Below are positions 1 to 7,020 of a DNA stretch of 13,593 bases, piece by piece (positions within the stretch are counted from its first letter, which is position 1; each line of letters begins with the position of its first letter). The position numbers and the translations under genes are program-made. The DNA is from Pseudomonadota bacterium (GTDB lineage Bacteria > Pseudomonadota > Alphaproteobacteria > Micropepsales > Micropepsaceae), in the NCBI GenBank assembly GCA_021817355.1, contig JAKAVI010000333.1:1-13593 (forward strand), written 5' to 3'. The notes under the pieces are model-generated. The model saw nothing but the letters and a program-made list of their open reading frames with translations, was not told the origin of the DNA and searched no databases.

Positions 1-891
1 GCCAAAACGATCCGATAGCCAGCCTCCCAGTAACAAAGCCGGGATGGCGGCCACCGCATTGGCACACGAAGCAAGAAATCCAGCGCGTGCCGAAAGGCCA
101 AGCGCATGCTGGGCAAAAGTGACGATGTACATCTGCACATAGCTGCCGATCGTGCCCATACCAAGAATAATGAGACCAAGGGTCATTACGCCCCAGTGTC
201 CCCGGGCGAGGCTTGCGCGCGTAGCTGTGGACTCGGGCACGGAGCCCCGCACATGCAGGGTCTCAGGCAAACGTCGGCGCAGCGACCAGCCCAGCGGCAC
301 AACCAGGCCACCGAGCGCGAAGGCGATGCGCCAGCCATAGGCAGTCAACGCATCAGCAGACAGCACTGCGGACAGCACCGCACCAACCACGCTGCCAGCG
401 AGGACCGCAGCCATCTGGCTTGCGCCCTGAAAGGAAACAATGAAGCCACGCGTCGAGGGTGGAGCCGCTTCTACCAGAAATGCGGTGTTGGAGCCGATTT
501 CTCCGCCAAGGGAAAATCCCTGCAGCATCCGCGCTACAACGAAGAGTATCGGCGCGGCCAGCCCTATGCTGCGGTAGGTCGGTATGAGGGCCATGGCAAA
601 AATCGACAGCCCGATCAGCACAAAGCTGAGCAGCATCGCCGGTTTGCGTCCGACCTTGTCGGCATACTGGCCGATCACAAGGGCCCCTAGGGGCCGGGTC
701 GCAAAGCCTGCACCAAACGTCGCAAGCGAGGCCATCAGACTTCCGTACCCGCTCTCACTTGGGAAGAAGCAGTGACCAATCTGGATGGCGAAAAACGAAT
801 ACGTCAGAAAATCGTAGAATTCGAGTGCATTGCCGAGCGTAACGGCTGCGATATGCCGGCGCGTCGCCGAGGTGGAGTGTTCGCAGCTCAT
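1..891 (-). CDS. MHS-family major facilitator transporter, partial (C-terminus outside window)
   Basis: An open frame of 297 codons runs from an ATG at 891 to the window edge with no stop, so roughly the last third of a usual 430-residue protein is missing. It is an inner-membrane secondary transporter, most likely a proton symporter for a small organic acid or osmolyte (ProP/KgtP/ShiA relatives). Residues 21-35 carry the MHS hallmark NALEFYDFLTYSFFA in helix 1. The MFS motif A in the helix 2-3 loop is GQYADKVGRK (74-83). RMLQGFSLGGEIGSN (121-135) is the conserved helix 4 stretch, and a second motif-A copy, GGWLSDRFG, lies at 289-297 at the edge. Charged loops alternate with hydrophobic helices as expected. 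The SD is weak (GGGA, 5 nt before ATG). The gene is divergent from a CoA ligase, which suggests a carboxylate substrate (inference). The family call is firm; the substrate is unknown. Confidence 0.9.
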   Translation of the reverse strand, partial: MSCEHSTSATRRHIAAVTLGNALEFYDFLTYSFFAIQIGHCFFPSESGYGSLMASLATFGAGFATRPLGALVIGQYADKVGRKPAMLLSFVLIGLSIFAMALIPTYRSIGLAAPILFVVARMLQGFSLGGEIGSNTAFLVEAAPPSTRGFIVSFQGASQMAAVLAGSVVGAVLSAVLSADALTAYGWRIAFALGGLVVPLGWSLRRRLPETLHVRGSVPESTATRASLARGHWGVMTLGLIILGMGTIGSYVQMYIVTFAQHALGLSARAGFLASCANAVAAIPALLLGGWLSDRFG

Positions 892-912
892 CGTGGTCCC
901 GGGTTTGCGTTT

Positions 913-924
913 GGCTTATGACGG
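913..924. repeat. 12-bp direct repeat GGCTTATGACGG, copy 1 (near transporter start)
   Basis: GGCTTATGACGG occurs here and again, exactly, at 1140-1151, in the same orientation. Similar bases follow in both copies (CAAAAG and AACCGAAAG). This copy lies 21 bp upstream of the minus-strand transporter start codon, the other about 70 bp upstream of the ligase start. One copy near each divergent gene is what a shared regulator site would look like, but this is inference. Confidence 0.5.
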
Positions 925-937
925 CAAAAGCATGAGC
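914..937. promoter_or_regulatory. Spaced dyad GCTTATG-N10-CATGAGC, candidate operator
   Basis: GCTTATG at 914-920 is matched by CATGAGC at 931-937, an inverted repeat with one mismatch across a 10-bp spacer. It includes most of direct-repeat copy 1 and lies about 20-45 bp upstream of the transporter ATG, a position where a repressor or activator could act. No obvious -10/-35 pair for the transporter was found around it. The call rests on symmetry and position only. Confidence 0.3.
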
Positions 938-989
938 AGGAAGTCAGGCGGGTGCAACCGCCATTGTACGCCCCCGTCCAGCCGCCAGG

Positions 990-1043
990 AGAGCCTGTGA
1001 CCTGCCGACCCGGAGGCGAGCTATGTCCTCAGGAACAGGCTCT
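990..1043. repeat. Perfect 9-bp inverted repeat, 36-nt loop
   Basis: AGAGCCTGT (990-998) is exactly complementary to ACAGGCTCT (1035-1043). The intervening 36 nt could fold further, for example GCC 1004-1006 with GGC 1015-1017. The element lies upstream of both genes and could be a structured RNA on the transporter side (minus strand leader) or a protein-binding dyad. It has no T-run and is not a typical intrinsic terminator. Confidence 0.5.
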
Positions 1044-1085
1044 GATGGGTGTGACCGGCCCCCGGCCCTGGCACCGCCCCCTCCC

Positions 1086-1132
1086 GCCCTGCCCGGCCCA
1101 CACCGGAGATCGCCGCCAAGGCCGGGACGGGC
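1086..1132. repeat. G+C-rich imperfect hairpin, 13-bp arms with 2 mismatches
   Basis: The arm at 1086-1098 (GCCCTGCCCGGCC) pairs with 1120-1132 (GGCCGGGACGGGC) except for two central bases, leaving a 21-nt loop. It lies about 40 bp upstream of the predicted ligase promoter, so on the plus strand it is not part of that transcript. It could terminate or insulate transcription between the divergent units, or be part of a minus-strand leader. No U-tract follows on either strand. Confidence 0.5.
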
Positions 1133-1139
1133 TCGGCGC

Positions 1140-1151
1140 GGCTTATGACGG
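1140..1151. repeat. 12-bp direct repeat GGCTTATGACGG, copy 2 (near ligase promoter)
   Basis: This is an exact copy of 913-924, located about 20 bp upstream of the predicted -35 box of the CoA ligase gene. That is a suitable position for an activator site. The related bases continue as AACCGAAAG after this copy. Confidence 0.5.
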
Positions 1152-1171
1152 AACCGAAAGACAAAGCCGGA

Positions 1172-1199
1172 TTGCTCCCGTCGCCGGGCTGGCTATGAT
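1172..1199 (+). promoter_or_regulatory. Sigma70-type promoter for the CoA ligase
   Basis: TTGCTC (1172-1177) and TATGAT (1194-1199) are separated by 16 bp, close to the sigma70 consensus. Transcription would start near 1206, giving a leader of about 20 nt. The leader contains the GGGGA Shine-Dalgarno at 1212-1216. Confidence 0.5.
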
Positions 1200-1223
1200 G
1201 CGGCCATTATCGGGGATATGTGG

Positions 1224-2855
1224 ATGTTTGGTCTCATGCAGGACTGGCCGTTGCTGGTCCACAAAATCATTGATCATGCTGCGCTCTACCATGCTCGGCG
1301 GGAAATCGTGACCCGCTCCATGGAAGGGCCGATCGTACGTACGACTTATGGCGAACTCGCCTTGCGCGCCCGTAAAGTGTCACAGGCGCTGGATCGGCTC
1401 GGCATCAAGGAGGGCGAACGGGTTGCCACCTTGGCCTGGAACACAGCCCGTCATCTGGAAACCTGGTACGGCATAACCGGGATAGGAGCAGTCTATCACA
1501 CCATCAATCCACGCCTGTTTCCTGAGCAGATCGCCTGGATTGCCAACCATGCGGAAGACCGCGTTCTGTTCTTTGACTCCAGTTTCGCAGCCCTCGTCGA
1601 ACAGATTGCCCCCCAGCTGCCGGCGATCAAGCTCTTTGTAGCTTTGACCGATCGCGCCCATCTGCCTCAGATCTCCGTGTCCAACCTCCTCGCCTACGAA
1701 GACTTCATAGCCGGGGGTGACGGCGATTTTGCCTGGCGTGAGCTCGACGAACGGGCAGCTTGTGGGTTGTGCTACACCTCCGGAACAACCGGAAATCCCA
1801 AGGGTGTCTTATATAGTCACCGCTCCAACGTGCTACTGAGCCTGATGGCCGGCGGGAGCGACGCACTCGGTGTCAGCGGCCGCGACACGGTGCTGCCGAT
1901 CGTCCCAATGTTTCATGCCAATGCCTGGGGCCTTGCCTTCCTCGCGCCGATGGTGGGCGCCAACCTCGTCATGCCCGGCGCCAAGCTGGACGGCAATTCG
2001 ATCTGCGAGCTGGTCGAGAGCGAGCGGGTAACCATGACCGCCGCCGTCCCCACGGTCTGGCTTGGGCTGCTGCAGTTTCTGGAGGCCACCGGAAGGAAAC
2101 TGCCGCATCTGAAGCGGGTCGTGATCGGGGGCTCGGCCGCTCCACGATCGATGATCGAAACCTTCGAGACCAAATATGGCGTAGAAGTCGTTCATGCCTG
2201 GGGCATGACCGAGATGAGTCCTTTGGGCACCTTGGGCACGCTCAAACCCGGTCTCGAGGAACTGCCCTATCCCCGCCAGCTGGACTACAAGGTCAAGCAG
2301 GGACGGCCTTTGTTCGGGGTTGAGCTCAAGCTTGTGGGCGACAACGGGCAGGAGCAGCCCCGCGACGGCAAGACCTTCGGCCGGCTCAAGGTGCGCGGTC
2401 CTGCCATTGCCAAGGGATATTTTCGCGGTGAGGGAGCCAGCTCCTTCGACGAGGACGGCTGGTTTGATACCGGGGATGTGGCCACGCTTGATGAAGACGG
2501 CTACATGACGGTCACTGACCGTGCTAAGGACGTCATCAAGTCTGGCGGAGAATGGATTTCCTCCATTGAAATCGAAAATCTTGCCGTGAGCCATCCTGCT
2601 GTCGCTGAAGCCGCAGTGATCGGCGTGCATCATCCCAAATGGGACGAACGCCCGCTGCTTATCGCCGTACTGAAGCCGGGCAAGGCGGCAACGCGCGAAG
2701 ACATTTTAAGTCATCTTTCCGGCAAAATCGCCAAATGGTGGATGCCCGACGACGTCGTGTTTGTAGACAGCATCGCCCATACCGCAACCGGCAAGATCCA
2801 GAAGCTGGAACTGCGCAAGGCCTTCGCCAACTATCGCCTGCCAGGTGTTGCCTGA
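1224..2855 (+). CDS. Acyl-CoA ligase, DmdB/FadD-like (3-methylthiopropionyl-CoA ligase type)
   Basis: A 543-residue ANL-superfamily ligase that activates a carboxylic acid to its CoA thioester through an acyl-AMP. The P-loop [11 protein letters not shown] is at residues 184-194, motif WGMTEMS at 326-332, WFDTGD at 413-418, the hinge DR near 432-433, and the catalytic lysine of TGKIQK at 524. The opening [11 protein letters not shown], the stretch [13 protein letters not shown] and [10 protein letters not shown] resemble proteins annotated as 3-(methylthio)propionyl-CoA ligase or medium/long-chain FadD, from memory of the family. I chose the ATG at 1224 because GGGGA (1212-1216) is 7 nt upstream; the ATG at 1218 would leave 1 nt. 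The DUF1499 gene follows after 16 bp. The ligase class is certain; the acid is not, and no other DMSP-pathway gene is visible here. Confidence 0.92.
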   Translation: MFGLMQDWPLLVHKIIDHAALYHARREIVTRSMEGPIVRTTYGELALRARKVSQALDRLGIKEGERVATLAWNTARHLETWYGITGIGAVYHTINPRLFPEQIAWIANHAEDRVLFFDSSFAALVEQIAPQLPAIKLFVALTDRAHLPQISVSNLLAYEDFIAGGDGDFAWRELDERAACGLCYTSGTTGNPKGVLYSHRSNVLLSLMAGGSDALGVSGRDTVLPIVPMFHANAWGLAFLAPMVGANLVMPGAKLDGNSICELVESERVTMTAAVPTVWLGLLQFLEATGRKLPHLKRVVIGGSAAPRSMIETFETKYGVEVVHAWGMTEMSPLGTLGTLKPGLEELPYPRQLDYKVKQGRPLFGVELKLVGDNGQEQPRDGKTFGRLKVRGPAIAKGYFRGEGASSFDEDGWFDTGDVATLDEDGYMTVTDRAKDVIKSGGEWISSIEIENLAVSHPAVAEAAVIGVHHPKWDERPLLIAVLKPGKAATREDILSHLSGKIAKWWMPDDVVFVDSIAHTATGKIQKLELRKAFANYRLPGVA

Positions 2856-2871
2856 GGTCGGGAGAGCAGCT

Positions 2872-3636
2872 ATGCGCATCATACCGGCATTAGGCAAACT
2901 GGCCTTCACGGGGTTCGTACTGTCCGCAATACTCGGACTGACAGCGGGCTTTGGTACCCGTTTGGGCTTTTGGACTTACCATGTCGGGTTGGATGTACTG
3001 CTGCCATGGTGTGTCTATATCGCCATCGCCGCCCTTGCTCTCGGCCTTGTCTGGGGATTGCTGGCCTGGTTCGGCAAGGATGATGGCACAACGGCCTATG
3101 GCCTTATTGGCATATTTGGCGCAGCTCTGGTGCTGGCGTTGCCGATCTACGATTACTATACCATCGAGAACTCGCCGCCGATCCACGACATCACCACAGA
3201 CATCGCCAACCCCCCGCATTTTCGCGCCCTGCTGGCACTGCGCAAAGGCGCGCCCAACAGCGCCCGATATGATGGCAATACACCGGTCACCTGGCATGGC
3301 AAGACCAGGACGGTGGCGCAGTGGCAGCGCAAATACTATACTGACATTTATACACTGCGTTTGCTCATGAGCCCGGCGCAGTTATATGCGCGCGCGCTCA
3401 AGGCTGCGCGCCAGATGGGATGGGAAATAGTGGCCCAAAGCCCCGAAGAGGGCCGCATTGAGGCGACTGATACGAGCTTCCTATTTGGCCTCGTCGACGA
3501 TATTGTAATCAGGGTGCGTCCGTCGGGCGCCGGTGCCAAGGTCGACATACGATCGGAAAGCCGCGTCGGACGCAATGATGGAGGGCGTAATGCCGATGCC
3601 ATTCGCAGCTTTATCCGTATCGTCAAGCATAACTGA
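2872..3636 (+). CDS. DUF1499 family integral membrane protein
   Basis: 254 residues. Three predicted membrane helices occupy about residues 10-29, 42-67 and 74-93, followed by a soluble DUF1499 domain from about 100 to 250. Family-like stretches are SPPIHDITTD (101-110), NPPHFRA (113-119) and EATDTSFLFGLVDDIVIRV (197-215). The function of DUF1499 is not established. The start at ATG 2872 is preceded by GGGAGAG at 2860-2866. An in-frame GTG at 2845 would overlap the ligase and has no good SD. The 16-bp gap after the ligase stop suggests cotranscription with it, although the functions may be unrelated. Confidence 0.85.
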   Translation: MRIIPALGKLAFTGFVLSAILGLTAGFGTRLGFWTYHVGLDVLLPWCVYIAIAALALGLVWGLLAWFGKDDGTTAYGLIGIFGAALVLALPIYDYYTIENSPPIHDITTDIANPPHFRALLALRKGAPNSARYDGNTPVTWHGKTRTVAQWQRKYYTDIYTLRLLMSPAQLYARALKAARQMGWEIVAQSPEEGRIEATDTSFLFGLVDDIVIRVRPSGAGAKVDIRSESRVGRNDGGRNADAIRSFIRIVKHN

Positions 3637-3680
3637 AGCTTGTGCTGCGCAATGCTCGTGGTTGTCCGGGTAAATCCGCA

Positions 3681-3932
3681 ATGGCCAGACCTCCAGCTTC
3701 GCCGAAGCGTGCACCTCTGGGCCTCGCCGGCTGGTTTGCCATCATTGTGCTGTTCGGATTTCTGGGCTGGGCAACCTGGATTTTCCTGCGTACATGGACA
3801 TCACTGAGTGGCGTAACCATAAGCCCGCTCGGCTGGTTATTCATGTGCCTCGGGATTGTCGTCACGCTGGCAGTTGGCGGTGGCCTGATGGCTTTGCTGT
3901 TTTATTCCAGCCGACATAATTACGACCGCTGA
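3681..3932 (+). CDS. Small two-helix membrane protein, unknown function
   Basis: 83 residues from ATG 3681. A short basic, proline-rich N-terminus (MARPPASPKRAP) precedes two hydrophobic segments at about residues 14-35 and 46-70, separated by a short polar stretch. The C-terminus is polar and ends YSSRHNYDR. I do not recognise a named family, though I think similar small proteins occur in sphingomonads. An in-frame GTG at 3642 would add 13 residues with a poor signal; neither start has a strong SD. It lies 44 bp after the DUF1499 gene on the same strand, so it is likely the last gene of that transcript before the convergent cysQ. The length and clean two-helix pattern support a real gene. 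Confidence 0.68.
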   Translation: MARPPASPKRAPLGLAGWFAIIVLFGFLGWATWIFLRTWTSLSGVTISPLGWLFMCLGIVVTLAVGGGLMALLFYSSRHNYDR

Positions 3933-3972
3933 GCGACCCTGCCCGCTTGATCGGTGTATCGGTCTGCGCATC

Positions 3973-4752
3973 TCAGCTCAAACCGCGGGCCACAAAATAG
4001 GGATTTTCAAAATTGGGCTTGCCATAGACTAGCGGGGTACCATCGAGCAGCGTCACCGTACCGCCAGCGGCCGCCAGCACGGCATGACCTGCCGCCGTGT
4101 CCCACTCCATGGTCCTGCCGTGACGCGGATAGATATCAGCGACACCGGCTGCGACGAGACAGAATTTGAGACTTGATCCGGCCGCGATAAAATCTTTGAT
4201 CCGGTAATGGGCGAGATATTCGTCGGTTTTGCTGTCGCGATGCGATCGACTGGCGACGGCGATCATGCCATCTGAGGGCGCCGTTCGCGCCCTGATCTTC
4301 GTGGCCGAGGTCAGGTCCGGTATGGTTTCGGATTGCACGCTCAGACTTACGGCACCGTTTACACCATCGCCAATCCACATCCGTCCCTGAGCCGGCGCGT
4401 AAACGACACCACGTACCGGCTCCCGATTGCTGATCTCCGCGATATTGACGGTGAATTCGCCGTTGTGATTGATGAACTCTTTCGTGCCGTCGAGCGGGTC
4501 GACCAGGAAGAAGTGGCTGCCGGCCGTGACGCGGTGGCCAGCAGCAACCTCCTCTTCGGCAATAACGGGAATTTCCGGCCAGTGCGCACGCAGTCGCGAC
4601 AGGATAAGAACTTCTGCCTCTTCGTCCGCAATGGTCACCGGCGAACTATCCGGTTTGCGGCGGGTCTCTAAAGTCCCGCCATAATGGCCAAGGATTACGG
4701 TTCCGGCGTCCCAGGCAATTTCGGCAAGCGCGTGGGCTTGGTTGCTTAGCAT
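3973..4752 (-). CDS. cysQ: 3'(2'),5'-bisphosphate nucleotidase CysQ
   Basis: 259 residues, normal for the inositol monophosphatase-like CysQ family. The enzyme hydrolyses 3'-phosphoadenosine 5'-phosphate (PAP) to AMP and phosphate, removing a toxic by-product of sulfate assimilation; it needs Mg2+ and is inhibited by Li+. Metal-binding motifs are all present: AEEE (65-68), DPLDGTKEF (85-93, with Asp85 and Asp88) and EWDTAAGH (216-223, Asp218). The start ATG at 4752 has AAGGA about 8-9 nt upstream. It lies 12 bp downstream of the aminopeptidase stop, so the two are probably one operon. It is convergent with the small membrane protein gene across a 40-bp gap that has no clear intrinsic terminator. 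Confidence 0.93.
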   Translation of the reverse strand: MLSNQAHALAEIAWDAGTVILGHYGGTLETRRKPDSSPVTIADEEAEVLILSRLRAHWPEIPVIAEEEVAAGHRVTAGSHFFLVDPLDGTKEFINHNGEFTVNIAEISNREPVRGVVYAPAQGRMWIGDGVNGAVSLSVQSETIPDLTSATKIRARTAPSDGMIAVASRSHRDSKTDEYLAHYRIKDFIAAGSSLKFCLVAAGVADIYPRHGRTMEWDTAAGHAVLAAAGGTVTLLDGTPLVYGKPNFENPYFVARGLS

Positions 4753-4764
4753 ATGCGATCATCC

Positions 4765-6162
4765 TTAATGCGCCCTGGGGCGAGGGACCCGCGCGCGCGC
4801 GTAACGGGCGGAAAGCAAGGCGAAGAGGGCGCGCACTCCGTTAAGATCGGGACCAACCTTTCGTCCGGGCCGCGGCCGGTCATTCCAGGCCGGGATGTCC
4901 AGATGCATCCAGCGCGAGGTTTTCGTCACGAAGCGGTTGAGAAACAAGGCCGCGGTAATCGCACCGGCCAGCGTATAGGCTGGTGCGTTGTTGAGATCGG
5001 CAATGGCACTGTCGAGTGTATTCTCGTAACCTCGCCACAAAGGCAGGCGCCACAGGGGATCGGCCACGTCGCGTCCATATTGCTCCAGCGCTTTGGCCAA
5101 CGCTTCGTCATCGGTAAAAAAGGGCGGCAACTCCATTCCGGTCGCCGCGCGTGCCGCTCCGGTGAGCGTCGCAATATCGATGAGCAGATCGGGCGCTTCT
5201 TCATCGGCCAGACTTAGGGCATCCGCCAGCACGAGACGACCTTCTGCATCGGTATTGCCAATTTCGACGGTCAGCCCCTTGCGGCTGCGTAGGACATCCC
5301 CGGGGCGATAGGCGGTGCCGGAGACGGCGTTTTCGACCGCAGGGACAAGTATGCGCAGCCGCACGTCCAGTCTCGCGCCCATGATCATGTGGCCAAGGGC
5401 GAGGACTGCCGCAGCTCCGCCCATGTCCTTCTTCATCGTCAACATGCCCGCGGCGGATTTGAGATCAAGGCCTCCGCTGTCAAAGCAGACCCCCTTGCCA
5501 ACGAGGGTGAGCTTGGGCGCCCCGCGGTTTCCCCAGGTCAGGTCGATGAGGCAGGGCGGGTGCGCCGATCCGCCTCCCACCGCCTGGATCATCGGATAGC
5601 CCTCGGCAAGGGCCGCGCCCGTGATGACGCGGCAACTGGCGCGATGACGCATCGCCAGACTGCGGGCCGCAGCTGCGAGGTCCTGAGGCCCCATGTCATT
5701 GGCCGGGGTTGCCACGAGATCGCGGCCCCAAAACAGTCCGGCTGCAACACGGCTGACAGCCTCCCCATCGCACCCCTGCGGCAGCACGAGCTTCGGTGCA
5801 GAGCGCAGCGGCGACGAGCGGTAGCGGGTATAACCATAGGTACCGAGCAGCCAGCCGAGGACGACCAAATCCGCCTCCTTCGGCGCAAACGCCAAGCGGT
5901 AGGTTCCAGCCGGCAGTTTCTCGGCGGCGGTGGCAAAAGCCAGGGGATCCTCATTCGTGCCCAAACCGAACAGGACAGCGGACACCCGACGGTCAGCACC
6001 GGGGACCGGCAGTATTTCTCCCGTTCTGCCCTGAAAACCCGCGCTCTGAGCCCATCGTTCGATGTCACGGCCCAGCCCACGAAGCACCGCATCGTGCTTT
6101 GCTGCGGGGACCCCATAGAGCGGCATCGCTGATTTTGCGCTTTTGACAAGGCAGCTGTGCAT
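4765..6162 (-). CDS. M17 family leucyl aminopeptidase
   Basis: 465 residues from ATG 6162, a two-metal cytosolic exopeptidase that removes N-terminal residues. All catalytic positions of the family are visible: Lys223 and Asp228 in VGKGVCFDSGG, Lys235 in GLDLK, Asp246 in MKKDMGG, and Asp305, Glu307 and Arg309 in NTDAEGRL. The frame stays open upstream to 6327, but that part has an implausible Cys/Arg/Ser-rich sequence and overlaps the divergent GST gene. ATG 6162 has AAAGGG 5 nt upstream, so I use it. The N-terminal domain (about 1-150) is diverged and slightly short compared with PepA, as in the shorter alphaproteobacterial paralogues. The C-terminus ends in a basic tail rich in Arg and Ala, partly encoded by a (CG)6 run at 4790-4801. 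Confidence 0.92.
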   Translation of the reverse strand: MHSCLVKSAKSAMPLYGVPAAKHDAVLRGLGRDIERWAQSAGFQGRTGEILPVPGADRRVSAVLFGLGTNEDPLAFATAAEKLPAGTYRLAFAPKEADLVVLGWLLGTYGYTRYRSSPLRSAPKLVLPQGCDGEAVSRVAAGLFWGRDLVATPANDMGPQDLAAAARSLAMRHRASCRVITGAALAEGYPMIQAVGGGSAHPPCLIDLTWGNRGAPKLTLVGKGVCFDSGGLDLKSAAGMLTMKKDMGGAAAVLALGHMIMGARLDVRLRILVPAVENAVSGTAYRPGDVLRSRKGLTVEIGNTDAEGRLVLADALSLADEEAPDLLIDIATLTGAARAATGMELPPFFTDDEALAKALEQYGRDVADPLWRLPLWRGYENTLDSAIADLNNAPAYTLAGAITAALFLNRFVTKTSRWMHLDIPAWNDRPRPGRKVGPDLNGVRALFALLSARYARARVPRPRAH

Positions 6163-6233
6163 GGAGACCCTTTGCGTTTTGCCGGCGCCCGACCTTAAGT
6201 AGCACCCACGTCGACCGCAAATGAAAGCGTACC
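6163..6233. promoter_or_regulatory. Divergent promoter region, aminopeptidase and GST
   Basis: A 71-bp gap between the two start codons must contain both promoters. On the plus strand, TTGCGT (6172-6177) and TTAAGT (6195-6200) are separated by 17 bp. On the minus strand, TTGCGG and TAAGGT are also separated by 17 bp and share the same TTAAG core. The -10 boxes are poor and overlap, so the pairs are only suggestive. Confidence 0.3.
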
Positions 6234-6884
6234 ATGACCTTTCGCTACACACTTGTCGTGGGCAGCAAGCAGCTCTCGAGCTGGAGCCTGCGCCCCTATC
6301 TGGCAATGCGGGCAACTGGCGCCCCATTTCAGGAAGTCGTCATCGCGCTCAACCGCGCGCAAACCCACAGTGACATCCTGCGCCACTCCCCCTCCGGGAA
6401 GGTCCCAGCACTCAAGATCGAGGAGGGCGGCGAGGTTGTGACTGTGTTTGACAGTCTGGCGATCTGCGAAACCCTGGCTGAGCGGCACCAAGAGGCTGGT
6501 TTGTGGCCCGATGCACCGTTCGTTCGGGCCCGCGCACGCGCCTACGCCTGTGAAATGCATGCCGGCTTTGCCGCATTGCGCAAGGCGCTGCCGATGCAGA
6601 TTGCGAGCCGCTTGCCAACGCCGGAGCTTGGCGACGAGGTCAAGCAGGACATCGCTCGCGTCACCGCGGCCTGGGAGGAGGCGCTGCAGAGTCACGACAA
6701 GGATGGTGGCTTCCTGTTTGGGCGGTTCTCGATCGCCGATTGCATGTATGCGCCGGTGGTCGGCCGCTTTGTCACCTACGGGATCAGTTTACCTCCCCGT
6801 CTTGCCCGCTATAGCGAACAGATCATGGCACTGCCTTCCATGCAGGAGTGGATCGCGGCCGCAGGCAAGGACCTTGGCGGCTGA
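6234..6884 (+). CDS. Glutathione S-transferase family protein
   Basis: 216 residues, typical GST length. The N-terminal thioredoxin-like domain (about 1-85) has SSWSLRPYLAMR (residues 15-26), then SPSGKVPAL with the cis-proline, then FDSLAICETLAE, where the Asp-Ser pair binds the glutathione gamma-glutamyl group. A helical C-terminal domain follows, with FGRFSIADCMYAPV containing the N-capping Ser-Ile-Ala-Asp motif of GSTs. This subtype is close to proteins loosely annotated as zeta-like GST or maleylacetoacetate isomerase, but no tyrosine-degradation genes are nearby, so the substrate is unknown. Serine rather than cysteine or tyrosine is likely catalytic (Ser15 or Ser16). The SD is weak (GAAAG). 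Confidence 0.88.
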   Translation: MTFRYTLVVGSKQLSSWSLRPYLAMRATGAPFQEVVIALNRAQTHSDILRHSPSGKVPALKIEEGGEVVTVFDSLAICETLAERHQEAGLWPDAPFVRARARAYACEMHAGFAALRKALPMQIASRLPTPELGDEVKQDIARVTAAWEEALQSHDKDGGFLFGRFSIADCMYAPVVGRFVTYGISLPPRLARYSEQIMALPSMQEWIAAAGKDLGG

Positions 6885-7020
6885 GCGGAGCCAGACGGCT
6901 TGCAGCCCCTTATGCGGGGGAGGGCCGTTGCGATAAGGCAGCTTTTCGCGCCAGACTTAAGTTTTTGTTGAGGCATCAAGGTCATAGTGGAGGGCAGAAG
7001 ATCGCGTCCCAGGTCCCTCA
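6885..7020. other. Intergenic spacer between GST and tadD
   Basis: 136 bp. A CCTTAT/ATAAGG inverted repeat and a CCCC/GGGG pair follow the GST stop but are too weak to call a terminator. A TTTTT run at 6961-6965 is not preceded by a stable stem. No clear promoter for tadD could be recognised. Confidence 0.4.

Larger units (their letters stand above)
892..1223. other. Structured intergenic region between divergent transporter and CoA ligase genes
   Basis: This is a gap of about 330 bp with no convincing gene. It holds a spaced dyad near the transporter start, two long inverted repeats (990-1043 and 1086-1132), two copies of a 12-bp direct repeat, and a sigma70-like promoter for the ligase, each listed separately. 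The stretch 1051-1140 is extremely G+C-rich. A plus-strand frame beginning near 952 crosses the region but runs into the ligase in another frame and has no recognisable protein character. I tried to match the region to common riboswitches (cobalamin, glycine, SAM-II, fluoride) and to SRP and 6S RNA and found no convincing fit. Confidence 0.6.

Noticed and set aside
106..690. Plus-strand open frame of 194 codons
   Set aside because: It is the antisense shadow of the MHS transporter, which has clear MFS motifs in the minus frame; the plus-strand protein is low-complexity and His/Arg/Gln-rich.
1035..1080. Possible hammerhead-like core around CTGATG near 1042
   Set aside because: The required CUGANGA box is not present (CTGATGG here), and no matching GAAA partner was found.
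892..1223. Riboswitch or SRP/6S RNA in the intergenic region
   Set aside because: By-eye comparison with consensus cores of cobalamin, glycine, SAM-II and fluoride riboswitches, SRP and 6S RNA gave no convincing match.
952..1311. Plus-strand open frame of 119 codons across the intergenic region
   Set aside because: It is Pro/Arg/Gly-rich without recognisable domains and ends inside the ligase gene in another frame; it looks like high-G+C chance openness.
1833..2633. Minus-strand open frame of 266 codons opposite the ligase
   Set aside because: The ligase on the plus strand carries all ANL motifs; the minus frame shows no family features.
3933..3972. Terminator between the convergent small membrane protein gene and cysQ
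   Set aside because: Only a GCTGAG/CTCAGC pair with a loop of about 40 nt and no T-run; too weak to call.
5389..6132. Plus-strand open frame of 247 codons opposite the aminopeptidase
   Set aside because: It is antisense to the M17 gene with all catalytic residues on the minus strand; no domain or SD supports it.
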